Assembly: GCA_023228285.1 (NCBI GenBank)
Contig: JALOBM010000079.1
Location: forward strand, 1 to 8,899
DNA length: 8,899 nucleotides
Direction: 5' to 3'
Source: Candidatus Cloacimonadota bacterium
Lineage (GTDB): Bacteria; Cloacimonadota; Cloacimonadia; Cloacimonadales; Cloacimonadaceae
Below the pieces are notes generated by a model. It saw only the letters and a program-made list of their open reading frames with translations. It ran no database searches and was not told the origin of the DNA. Below, one piece after another: positions 1-6,284 of the stretch. Position 1 is the first letter of the stretch, and every line of letters starts with the position of its first letter. Made by a program: the position numbers and the translations under genes.

Positions 1-108
1 ACCAATGAAACTCATCTTCCCTCCCATCCTTTGCGATGCCTTCAGAAATGACTATCTTATCATCAATGACCCTGTATACTTTAAAGGGTTACCACTCAAG
101 TTCTGAAG

Positions 109-174
109 CACTTTTTAAGACACTTTTTAAGACACTTTTTAAGACACTTTTTAAGACACTTTTTAAGACACTTT
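109..174. repeat. 12-bp tandem repeat, five perfect copies plus half
   Basis: The unit CACTTTTTAAGA occurs five times without a mismatch (109-120, 121-132, 133-144, 145-156, 157-168), followed by a partial copy CACTTT at 169-174. Each unit carries a T5 run, so T-tracts recur every 12 bp. This is near but not equal to the helical repeat, so intrinsic bending is possible but not strongly phased. Because 12 is a multiple of three, the array does not shift frames; read forward it gives Leu-Phe-Lys-Thr repeats in one frame. Perfect identity suggests recent slippage expansion and probable copy-number variation between strains. Confidence 0.95.
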
Positions 175-195
175 CTCTGTGCTTTTTCTCTGTGC
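172..195. repeat. Short 11-bp direct repeat, period 13
   Basis: TTTCTCTGTGC occurs at 172-182 and again at 185-195, starting inside the last partial unit of the 12-bp array. It may be a second slippage product built on the edge of the first array. Confidence 0.75.
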
Positions 196-239
196 TTATT
201 GCAAATCTCGATCTGGAAAGAGAACATGGAATCGAATCC

Positions 240-276
240 TTGACAAAAGTATGGGGACATGCTTCATTGACAAAAG
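240..276 (+). promoter_or_regulatory. Duplicated TTGACAAAAG box, likely -35 region(s)
   Basis: TTGACAAAAG occurs exactly at 240-249 and 267-276, 27 bases apart, ahead of the start codon at 316. TTGACA is the sigma-70 type -35 consensus. For the first copy the hexamer 17 bases downstream is TTCATT, only three matches to TATAAT. For the second, no -10 match is seen at 16-18 bases. The two could be tandem promoters, or one promoter plus an operator-like duplication. Confidence 0.45.
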
Positions 277-315
277 ATCGATATATTATCAGCGAAGCTA
301 GCAGAAGGAGAATTT

Positions 316-1386
316 ATGGCCAAAGAGTGCAACAGAACTGACTTGGAACTGCGGTGGATCCGCATCCTACTAACCATTATCGCGATCCCCATGTTAGTAC
401 TAATTTTCAGAACCCTCAAATCCATCTTTATCCCTTTGGTATTTGCTGTATTCCTTAGCTTTGTTTTTGCTCCGTTGAATAAGTATCTGCGTAAGAAGAA
501 AGTACACATCAGCGTTATCATGGTAGTGATGCTAGTGATCATCATTACCTTGATGATAGCATCCACAATGTTGCTCTTTTCAGCGGCAAATTCTTTGGTA
601 ACCGGCTTTCCACGCTATCAGGCCAGCCTGATCCAGAGGCTTCAGTCTGCAATGATGTATGTTCAGGAGTTTTCTGCCCGCTTTAATCTGGCCATGGAGG
701 AGGGCTTCAATTACAATCTTTCGCAATTGATCTCTCCGGGAGGTTTTTCCATCTCTGGGGCGATATCCAATCTGATGGCTACTACGGTTGATATAGGCTG
801 GAATTTCTTCCTGATCATCATCTTTCTTATGTTTATCGTAGCGCAGGATGGAAGCCTCGCAAAACGTTTGAACACTGTATTAAGTGAAGATGATCTGAAA
901 CGAACCGAGACTACATTGGGCAATATCCAACAACAAATCCAGCGCTATCTGCTCACCAAGACGGTTATCAGTCTGTGCACGGCCATATTGAGTATGATCC
1001 TGATGATGATGTATGGAGTGGATTTTGTGCTGGTGTGCGGCATTCTGGTTTTTATAATGAATTTTATTCCCAATATTGGCAGCATCATCTCTACGGGTAT
1101 TCCCATCCTGATCAGCTTCCTGCAGTCGGGATTGGATCTGAGAACCATTAGTTTTTCCATTCTGCTAATTGCTACAGAGATGCTGTTTGGAAACGTGTTG
1201 GAACCCAAAATCCAGGGTCAAAAAATGAATTTAAGCCCCATCATGGTACTGGTTTCCCTGATATTTTGGGGTTGGGTGTGGGGTATCGTGGGGATGGTAT
1301 TGGCTGTTCCCATTACATCGGCGATCAATATCGTCTTGATTCAGATCGACGAGAAGAACCTGGTTTCTGCGGTAATCAGCGGATAA
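316..1386 (+). CDS. AI-2E family transporter (PerM/YdiK-like membrane protein)
   Basis: A 356-residue inner-membrane protein of the AI-2E transporter family (UPF0118), whose members have been linked to export of autoinducer-2 or to sodium/proton exchange; the substrate cannot be told from sequence. Hydrophobic segments lie near residues 16-31, 37-52, 65-90, 158-176, 212-232, 236-258, 261-272, 278-292 and 307-345. The hydrophilic stretch 93-155 between early and late segments is typical. Family signatures are IPNIGS at 251-256 and the conserved block 292-332, starting GNVLEPKIQG and ending in AVP. The length is normal. The ATG at 316 is fixed by AAGGAG at 305-310, five bases upstream. The stop lies 3 bp from the end of convergent era, and no terminator hairpin is visible between them. 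The gene appears monocistronic. Confidence 0.93.
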   Translation: MAKECNRTDLELRWIRILLTIIAIPMLVLIFRTLKSIFIPLVFAVFLSFVFAPLNKYLRKKKVHISVIMVVMLVIIITLMIASTMLLFSAANSLVTGFPRYQASLIQRLQSAMMYVQEFSARFNLAMEEGFNYNLSQLISPGGFSISGAISNLMATTVDIGWNFFLIIIFLMFIVAQDGSLAKRLNTVLSEDDLKRTETTLGNIQQQIQRYLLTKTVISLCTAILSMILMMMYGVDFVLVCGILVFIMNFIPNIGSIISTGIPILISFLQSGLDLRTISFSILLIATEMLFGNVLEPKIQGQKMNLSPIMVLVSLIFWGWVWGIVGMVLAVPITSAINIVLIQIDEKNLVSAVISG

Positions 1387-1389
1387 GAA

Positions 1390-2280
1390 CTATTTGAACC
1401 CCAGCTCTTTCAGCGAATGAGGCTTTTTACGCCAGTTTTCATTCACCTTTACGAAGAGGTGGATCTCGGCGGGGAATTGTAAAAATTCACTGAGTTGAAC
1501 TTCGGCATACTCGCGTATCTTCTTCAGATTTTGCCCTCCCTTTCCGATCAAAATGGGCTTTTGAGAACTTCTCTCGATCCAGATTACGGCATCCACCACT
1601 ACTTTGGCAGGTAATTCCTGGAAACGCTCAATCAGCACGGCTGTAGCATAGGGGATTTCTTCTTCAAACTGGTGAAATATGGCTTCCCGGATCAGCTCTT
1701 TGGCAAAAAAACGAAGAGGAAGGTCTGAAAGCTGATCTTCATCATAAAAGGGAGCGTGAAAAGGCACATAAAAGCGGATATTATCGATGAGCTCTTCTAT
1801 TCCATCTCCGGTGAGTGCAGACACAAAGAGGCACTTATCCACAGTATTGGGAAGGTTGCTCTTCAAGCTCTCCCGATCGATGTCCAGTTCCAAATCAGTC
1901 TTATTGAATACCGCCAGGACGGGACTCTTTACATTCTTCAGCAAGTCCAGTACTTGGAGATCGTAATCAGTAGGAAAGCCTTGCACTTGAGTAAGAAAGA
2001 TCACTAAATCCACGTCTTTATAACTGTCGCTGATAATACGTGCCATGCGCTCCTGCATCTCATATCGGGGTATCAGGAAGCCGGGAGTATCGATGAAGAT
2101 GATCTGGTGTTTATCTGTGTTCCAGATGCCTTTCACAGCATAACGTGTGGTTTGAGGTTTAGCAGAGGTGATGGAGAGCTTTTCGCCCAAAAGCCGGTTC
2201 ATCAGGGTGGATTTTCCGGTGTTTGGTTTGCCGATGATGGCAACAAAACCGCTCTTGAAATCTGGGGCTATCTGGTTCAT
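1390..2280 (-). CDS. era: GTPase Era
   Basis: A 296-residue Era GTPase, the usual length. Era binds the 3' end of 16S rRNA and acts as a checkpoint in 30S subunit assembly at the membrane. All GTPase motifs are present: G1 GKPNTGKST (17-25), G2 around PQTTR (42-46), G3 DTPG (64-67), G4 NKTD (126-129), G5 SALTG (154-158). The C-terminal KH domain follows, with GKGG at 246-249 and the family-typical ending VKVNENW plus KELGF (278-295). It is the last gene of the minus-strand block, 45 bases behind rocD. No ribosome binding site precedes the ATG: the only GGGAG-like sequence lies inside a GC-rich stem-loop that ends seven bases before the start. No later Met or GTG start fits, because the P-loop begins at residue 17. 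Confidence 0.97.
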   Translation of the reverse strand: MNQIAPDFKSGFVAIIGKPNTGKSTLMNRLLGEKLSITSAKPQTTRYAVKGIWNTDKHQIIFIDTPGFLIPRYEMQERMARIISDSYKDVDLVIFLTQVQGFPTDYDLQVLDLLKNVKSPVLAVFNKTDLELDIDRESLKSNLPNTVDKCLFVSALTGDGIEELIDNIRFYVPFHAPFYDEDQLSDLPLRFFAKELIREAIFHQFEEEIPYATAVLIERFQELPAKVVVDAVIWIERSSQKPILIGKGGQNLKKIREYAEVQLSEFLQFPAEIHLFVKVNENWRKKPHSLKELGFK

Positions 2281-2309
2281 AAAATCTGGGGCGAGATTGC
2301 TCCCGCCCC
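2281..2309 (-). terminator. GC-rich stem-loop between rocD and era, terminator-like
   Basis: In the minus-strand transcript GGGGCGGG (2309-2302) pairs with CTCGCCCC (2295-2288) over 8 bp with one G-U pair, closing a 6-base loop AGCAAT. AGATTTT follows, so the U-run is only four long and touches the era start codon. It could be a leaky terminator after rocD that lowers era readthrough, or a structure controlling era translation. I favour partial termination. Confidence 0.5.
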
Positions 2310-2325
2310 CATTATCTAACTTGGT

Positions 2326-3567
2326 TTACAGAGTTGCAAACACTTCTTTGATGATCTGCACGCATTCGGCAAGCTGTTCTTTGGTGATGACCAAGGGAGG
2401 AGCAAGGCGAATGATGTGACGATGAGTAGGTTTGCACAGCAATCCCTTATCTTTCAATTTCAGGCATACATCCCAAGCTTCCACGCCGTCCCTGGGCTCT
2501 ACTACGATGGCATTCAGCAGGCCACGACCGCGAACAATCTTGATCATGGGGTGATTCAGATTGCGCAGTTCTTCCCGGAAGTATTCTCCCAGTTCATAAG
2601 CGCGCTCTGCCAGCTTCTCTTCTTTCACTACTTCAAGAGCGGCTTTCGCCACGGCGCAGGCCAAGGGAAATCCGCCGAAAGTGGAGCCATGCTGTCCAGG
2701 TTTTATTTGCATCATTATCTCTTTGTCCGCCAAAACGGCTGAAACAGGCAAAACACCGCCGGATATGGCTTTGCCCAGGATCAATACGTCGGGACGTACA
2801 TTCTCGTAATCGCAGGCCAAAAGCTTGCCGGTACGGGCAATGCCGGATTGGATCTCATCGGCGATGAACAGCACATTGTGTTCCTTGCAGATGTCGAAAC
2901 AGGCTTTCAGATAACCTTCGTCCGGAACAAATACACCGGCTTCACCCTGAATAGGCTCCACGATGAATGCAGCTACATTCTTGCCGTGTTTTGCCAAATA
3001 GTCTTTCAGGGCTTTGGGATCGTTGTAAGCTACTCTCACGATACCTGGAGTGAAGGGACCAAAGCCTTCATAACAATCAGGATCCGATGAAGCGGTGATG
3101 ATGGTCACGGTGCGACCATGGAAGTTGTTTTCGGCGAATACTATGATAGCGTTGTTGTTCTCTATGCCTTTTACATTGTAAGCCCATTTGCGGGCAAGTT
3201 TGATAGCGGTTTCAACGCCCTCGGCACCGCTGTTCATAGGTAAAACCATGTCGTAACCAAAGTATTCCGTAATGTACTTCTCATACTCTCCAAGCTTGTT
3301 ATTGTAAAAAGCGCGGGATGTGAGAGTAAGCACTTGAGCCTGATCACACAAAGCTTTGATGATCTTGGGATGGCAGTGGCCCTGGTTTACGGCAGAATAC
3401 GCTGAAAGGAAGTCGTAATAGCGGTTTCCTTCAGGATCCCACATAAATACTCCCTCTCCCTTTGCCAGAACTACGGGCAGCGGATGGTAGTTGTGCGCAC
3501 CGTATTCTTCTTCCAGTTCCATCGCTCTGCGAGAACTAATACTACCATATTTAAGTTGATCTGACAT
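2326..3567 (-). CDS. rocD: Ornithine--oxo-acid aminotransferase
   Basis: A 413-residue class III PLP-dependent aminotransferase that moves the delta-amino group of ornithine to 2-oxoglutarate, giving glutamate-5-semialdehyde and glutamate in the cytoplasm. It aligns from memory almost without gaps to human OAT. The human active-site residues Tyr55, Tyr85, Arg180, Glu235, Asp263 and Lys292 fall on Tyr27, Tyr57, Arg152, Glu209, Asp237 and Lys266. Lys266, in LGKAISGG, is the Schiff-base lysine. Tyr27 and Tyr57 favour ornithine over acetylornithine (ArgD) as substrate. Other blocks are NSGAEGVET (112-120), EPIQGEAG (204-211) and DEIQSG (237-242). The start at 3567 is set by GGAGGA three bases upstream; an upstream TTG in frame at 3600 lacks such support. 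It has its own promoter-like box and probably feeds arginine/ornithine breakdown or proline synthesis. Confidence 0.95.
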   Translation of the reverse strand: MSDQLKYGSISSRRAMELEEEYGAHNYHPLPVVLAKGEGVFMWDPEGNRYYDFLSAYSAVNQGHCHPKIIKALCDQAQVLTLTSRAFYNNKLGEYEKYITEYFGYDMVLPMNSGAEGVETAIKLARKWAYNVKGIENNNAIIVFAENNFHGRTVTIITASSDPDCYEGFGPFTPGIVRVAYNDPKALKDYLAKHGKNVAAFIVEPIQGEAGVFVPDEGYLKACFDICKEHNVLFIADEIQSGIARTGKLLACDYENVRPDVLILGKAISGGVLPVSAVLADKEIMMQIKPGQHGSTFGGFPLACAVAKAALEVVKEEKLAERAYELGEYFREELRNLNHPMIKIVRGRGLLNAIVVEPRDGVEAWDVCLKLKDKGLLCKPTHRHIIRLAPPLVITKEQLAECVQIIKEVFATL

Positions 3568-3570
3568 GTT

Positions 3571-3576
3571 TCCTCC
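3571..3576 (-). promoter_or_regulatory. Ribosome binding site that decides the rocD start
   Basis: The minus strand reads GGAGGA-AAC-ATG. This consensus Shine-Dalgarno sequence places the rocD start at 3567 rather than at the in-frame TTG at 3600, and removes 11 residues from the longest reading. Confidence 0.85.
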
Positions 3577-3632
3577 ATGTTCTGTTTTGTTATTATCCAA
3601 TACCTAAGCCCCTATCCTGGAATATGCTTAAC

Positions 3633-3638
3633 TGTCAA
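3633..3638 (-). promoter_or_regulatory. Putative -35 box of rocD
   Basis: The minus strand has an exact TTGACA here, 65 bases ahead of the rocD start and 9 bases beyond the stem-loop that follows the MATE gene. At a spacing of 17 the next hexamer is ATAGGG and at 18 it is TAGGGG, both poor -10 boxes. Position between a stem-loop and a gene start is the main support. Confidence 0.45.
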
Positions 3639-3647
3639 GCCAAATCC

Positions 3648-3675
3648 TTAACTGCCTATAATAAAAGGCAATTAA
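3648..3675 (-). terminator. Stem-loop after the MATE gene
   Basis: Seven bases after the MATE stop, the minus transcript can fold TTAATTGCCT (3675-3666) against AGGCAGTTAA (3657-3648): 10 bp with one U-G pair and an 8-base AT-only loop. On the plus strand the same position would be a C-A mismatch, so the structure belongs to the minus transcript. The trailing sequence GGATTTGG has only a weak U-run, so it may be an inefficient terminator or an mRNA end-protecting hairpin. Confidence 0.6.
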
Positions 3676-3682
3676 CATTGCA

Positions 3683-5086
3683 TCAAAGTATTTGTGTGGA
3701 TTGCGAATTTGCCACAAGAACCGGCTCAGGATCGGATATTACCGCTTCGTGGTGCTTGAGCTTCTTCAGGATGATGATCAACATGGTTGTGCTGAGAGTG
3801 GTAGCAAGAAGATCCGCCAGCGGCATTGCAAAGACCAGCCCGTTAAACTCGAACAATTTGTTCAAAATCAGGATGGACGGAATATACATAATCCCTTGCC
3901 GTGAGAGCGATACCAGCAAAGCGGGCAATGCTTTACCCATGGCTTGAAGACTAGTCATCATAATCATACCCACTGCAGCAGTTGGGATCGCAAAGACATA
4001 AGCCTTCAGAATGTTTGTTCCAATATCTACAATAATCGGATCTTTTATGAAGATCATGATCAACTCCCGCGGAAAGACAGCAAATAGCACAGTGAGAACT
4101 GAACTCAGGCTCAAAGTAATCAGTACTGAAGTGCGGATAGTCTCTTTCATGCGTTTGTAGTTTCTGGCTCCGTAAGTGTAGCCAACCAGAGCTTGAATAC
4201 CGGTAGATATGCCGATGAAGGTGAATATTGGGATGCTAAACACTCGCGATGCCACACCCAATGAAGCTACATGATGATCCGAGTAAACTGAAGCAAGCCT
4301 GAAACTAATAGTATTGCCTATGCTGAGCATCACTTGCGAAATAGAGGCCGGCATTCCGATCAGGAGGATCTCTTTATAACAAGTCCATTTCAGTTTGACA
4401 TGCTTAAAAGACAGCGGGACTAAACTCTTCTTTTGAAGATAGTAAGAAAGATAATACATCATGCCGCCTGCATTGCCAAGTACGGTAGCAATGGAGGCTC
4501 CGGTTACTCCCATCTTGAAGACGAAAATAAACAAAGGATCCAACACGATGTTCAAACCCGTGCCAATAAACAAACCGATCATAGCTTCTTTGGCTGCCCC
4601 CTCCGCGCGTAAAAGCTGAACCAGAGTGAATTTCAGTAAGATCACAGGGCTGCCGAGCAAGATATAGAGCATGTAGTTCTTGGCGTGAACCAGAATCTCC
4701 CCGCTGGCACCAACCATTTTGGAAAAAGTGGGAATAAACATGATTCCCACAACGCCCAGAACTACCGACATCACAGCCGAACTAAATACTGCGGTTGCTA
4801 GAGTATTCTTTGAAGACTCCAAGTCCTTTTTGCCTAAAAGCCGGGAAAGATAGCTGCCACCACCGATTCCGAATACTCCCGCCATGGCCATTTGTAAACT
4901 GAATAGAGGTAAGGATATCGATACTGCTGCAACTTGATAGGGATCGTTCAATTTTCCTATATAAAAGGTATCGGTTAGGTTATAAAGTATGTTAACCAGC
5001 ATGCTAAGCACGCTAGGTATGGCCAGATTCATGATTGCCTTTGGTATCGGCATACTTTCCAATACGTATAATTTGTTTTCTTTCAT
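3683..5086 (-). CDS. MATE family efflux transporter
   Basis: A 467-residue inner-membrane multidrug/toxin exporter of the MATE family, normal in length, with about 12 hydrophobic segments in two similar halves. Family features are the N-terminal PIPKAIMNLAIPSVLSML (13-30), the NILYNLTDTFYIGKLND segment (32-48), GIGGGSYLSRLLGKKD (73-88), the RAEGAAKEAM block with GLNIVLDPLFIF (160-188), and in the second half GIQALVGYTYGARNYKR (296-312). MATE proteins move cationic drugs or metabolites outward using a sodium or proton gradient; the substrate is unknown here. The ATG at 5086 overlaps the TGA of the preceding lipoprotein gene as ATGA, so translation is probably coupled. A TTG 48 bases further upstream is in frame but lies inside that gene. 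It is followed by a stem-loop. Confidence 0.93.
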   Translation of the reverse strand: MKENKLYVLESMPIPKAIMNLAIPSVLSMLVNILYNLTDTFYIGKLNDPYQVAAVSISLPLFSLQMAMAGVFGIGGGSYLSRLLGKKDLESSKNTLATAVFSSAVMSVVLGVVGIMFIPTFSKMVGASGEILVHAKNYMLYILLGSPVILLKFTLVQLLRAEGAAKEAMIGLFIGTGLNIVLDPLFIFVFKMGVTGASIATVLGNAGGMMYYLSYYLQKKSLVPLSFKHVKLKWTCYKEILLIGMPASISQVMLSIGNTISFRLASVYSDHHVASLGVASRVFSIPIFTFIGISTGIQALVGYTYGARNYKRMKETIRTSVLITLSLSSVLTVLFAVFPRELIMIFIKDPIIVDIGTNILKAYVFAIPTAAVGMIMMTSLQAMGKALPALLVSLSRQGIMYIPSILILNKLFEFNGLVFAMPLADLLATTLSTTMLIIILKKLKHHEAVISDPEPVLVANSQSTQIL

Positions 5087-5913
5087 TTCTTGTTCTTTCT
5101 GTTTAGCTTCAAGGACAGTTTCATGCCGCCCCAAGGGTATGCTTTTTCTATGTTCTCAATTGTGAAAGGCGCTTCTACACCGCCCTCAATCATCATTGTG
5201 AGACCTTTATGAGTTCTGGACATTACCAGTCGCAAACCGCCATGATTGTATGTTTCTTCAAACGTTTCAAACCCCGGTTCTTTTGTGCGATACCAGTGCA
5301 TGTTCGCTTTTCCCGCCAATGTTACATATATGTCTCTGATCATTACCCGGGTCACCAGCAACTGTGCTTCAGCCGAATAAAGGCGGTGATCAATATCGCC
5401 GGATATGCTACTGTCATTATCCCAATAGTTTTCATTCCCAATAATGAGCCCTCCCCCAAAAGCTACAGCAGTAGAAATCCCGTCTTGTTTGGATATCTGT
5501 TTCTTTAGCAAAGCTTTGGAGCTAAATCCTCCAGTTGAAGCACTTAAGCGAAGACTCCCGTCCAGGTCTTCCTCGATGCCATATTTCACTTCCAATGATT
5601 GCATAAGAGTGATGGATAGCACATCTCCCAAATCGTCCGATTCCTGCTTGTTCCATTTTGAAGCATCGATTCCGGGACTATAAATATAGCCTATCTCCAG
5701 TTGGTCCTTACCCAATGTTTCCGCTGTATCCAGTACAGAGGCATCAAATCCCGCACAACCGCTAAGGCCTGCCATCAATGCAACAAGCATAAGGATCCAT
5801 ACATGGCATATCATGGCACGGTTCTGTTTACACCATGATCTGGTTATACCATTCTTGCTCGGGCTGGAGTCCGGAATTCGGATGTACACATGAGTTTGGA
5901 GTGGTTGTTTCAT
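5083..5913 (-). CDS. Predicted outer-membrane beta-rich lipoprotein
   Basis: I do not recognise a named family. The protein has a hydrophobic export segment (residues 36-50) ending in the lipobox LSGC, with Cys53 as the predicted lipidated residue. Then comes DTAETLGKDQLEIGY, a type of opening I associate with small outer-membrane barrel proteins. Alternating polar/apolar strands follow (about 104-128, 146-160, 176-207, 223-247, 261-270), fitting a small barrel or beta-sandwich. The start at 5913 is chosen because AGGAG lies four bases upstream. It gives 276 residues but an unusually long, polar 34-residue stretch before the hydrophobic core. A start at 5814 would give a standard 20-residue signal peptide but has no ribosome binding site. 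The gene is first in the block and overlaps the MATE gene by ATGA, hinting at a shared envelope or export role. Confidence 0.75.
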   Translation of the reverse strand: MKQPLQTHVYIRIPDSSPSKNGITRSWCKQNRAMICHVWILMLVALMAGLSGCAGFDASVLDTAETLGKDQLEIGYIYSPGIDASKWNKQESDDLGDVLSITLMQSLEVKYGIEEDLDGSLRLSASTGGFSSKALLKKQISKQDGISTAVAFGGGLIIGNENYWDNDSSISGDIDHRLYSAEAQLLVTRVMIRDIYVTLAGKANMHWYRTKEPGFETFEETYNHGGLRLVMSRTHKGLTMMIEGGVEAPFTIENIEKAYPWGGMKLSLKLNRKNKK

Positions 5914-5917
5914 AGAT

Positions 5918-5922
5918 CTCCT
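5918..5922 (-). promoter_or_regulatory. Ribosome binding site supporting the long lipoprotein start
   Basis: The minus strand reads AGGAG-ATCT-ATG at 5922-5911. It favours initiation at 5913 over the downstream in-frame ATG at 5814, whose upstream bases contain no purine-rich match. Confidence 0.6.
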
Positions 5923-6018
5923 GAAGTCTCGTTTGTAGAATTGCTTCGGTAGAAAGCGTCGTCTTTGGCAGAACATGCTCAATATTTATTGCATCACTAA
6001 TTGGTAAAGCCGTGAATA

Positions 6019-6024
6019 TGTCAA
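6019..6024 (-). promoter_or_regulatory. Putative -35 box of the lipoprotein-MATE operon
   Basis: Exact TTGACA on the minus strand, 105 bases ahead of the start at 5913. The hexamers at spacings 17 and 18 are ATTAGT and TTAGTG, weak -10 candidates. The leader would be about 75 bases. Confidence 0.4.
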
Positions 6025-6227
6025 GTATTTTATCTGCAGCTATGATTGTAGTGAACTCTTGGAAATATTAATTTAGTAAGATTGAATATAAATGCAATTA
6101 CTTATGATGCAAGTGAATGGCTCTGATTCTCAGGAAGTCGTGCCCTGCTGACTCCCCCTGTGTCTCCCGGAATCTATAAAAATCCTCATAATTCTGTCTG
6201 AAATAAGCTCTAGAACAGAAAATTCCC

Positions 6228-6256
6228 TTGACAATCCACGTGTTTATCGGTTTTAA
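6228..6256 (+). promoter_or_regulatory. Putative promoter of the barrel gene
   Basis: TTGACA at 6228-6233 is followed at 17 bases by TTTTAA and at 18 bases by TTTAAG (four matches to TATAAT), about 30 bases before the ATG at 6285. The inverted repeat TTCTGT-N17-ACAGAA ends seven bases upstream of the box and could be an operator. Confidence 0.5.
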
Positions 6257-6284
6257 GGGCACACACCTATATTGGGAGGAAATC

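Larger units (their letters stand above)
1..315. other. Gene-free region upstream of the AI-2E gene
   Basis: No ORF here is convincing. One forward frame (2-106) is open from the window edge and could be the last 34 residues of a gene starting outside, but nothing identifies it. Another forward ORF (36-341) runs through the tandem repeat and overlaps the next gene by 26 bases without a clear ribosome binding site. Its last third weakly resembles the C-terminal end of a tyrosine recombinase. On the minus strand a 54-codon ORF (260-96) exists only because the 12-bp repeat keeps the frame open. The supported contents are the repeats at 109-174 and 172-195 and the duplicated promoter-like box at 240-276. 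Confidence 0.6.
5914..6284. other. Divergent intergenic region between the lipoprotein and barrel genes
   Basis: This 371-base stretch separates two divergently transcribed envelope genes. It holds the AGGAG site of the lipoprotein gene (5918-5922), a TTGACA box for each direction, an inverted repeat TTCTGT/ACAGAA (6192-6197 and 6215-6220) just upstream of the rightward box, and a GC-rich block at 6119-6170 in otherwise AT-rich DNA. A 62-codon minus-strand ORF (6286-6098) has no ribosome binding site and is not called. Confidence 0.6.

Noticed and set aside
2..106. Forward frame open from the window edge, possible 3' end of an upstream gene
   Set aside because: Only 34 residues with no recognisable motif; coding status cannot be judged without the sequence to the left.
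227..241. tRNA T-loop-like GGAATCGAATCC
   Set aside because: The loop lacks the TTC and no acceptor, D or anticodon arms can be built around it.
96..260. Minus-strand 54-codon ORF rich in Lys-Cys-Leu-Lys repeats
   Set aside because: It is open only because of the 12-bp repeat and has no ribosome binding site; the repeat gives similar open frames on both strands.
4395..4400. TTGACA inside the MATE gene
   Set aside because: It points away from any gene start and is antisense within a coding region, so most likely chance.
5964..5981. Sigma-54-like motif TGGCAGAACATGC
   Set aside because: The GG-to-GC spacing is two bases too short for a -24/-12 promoter.
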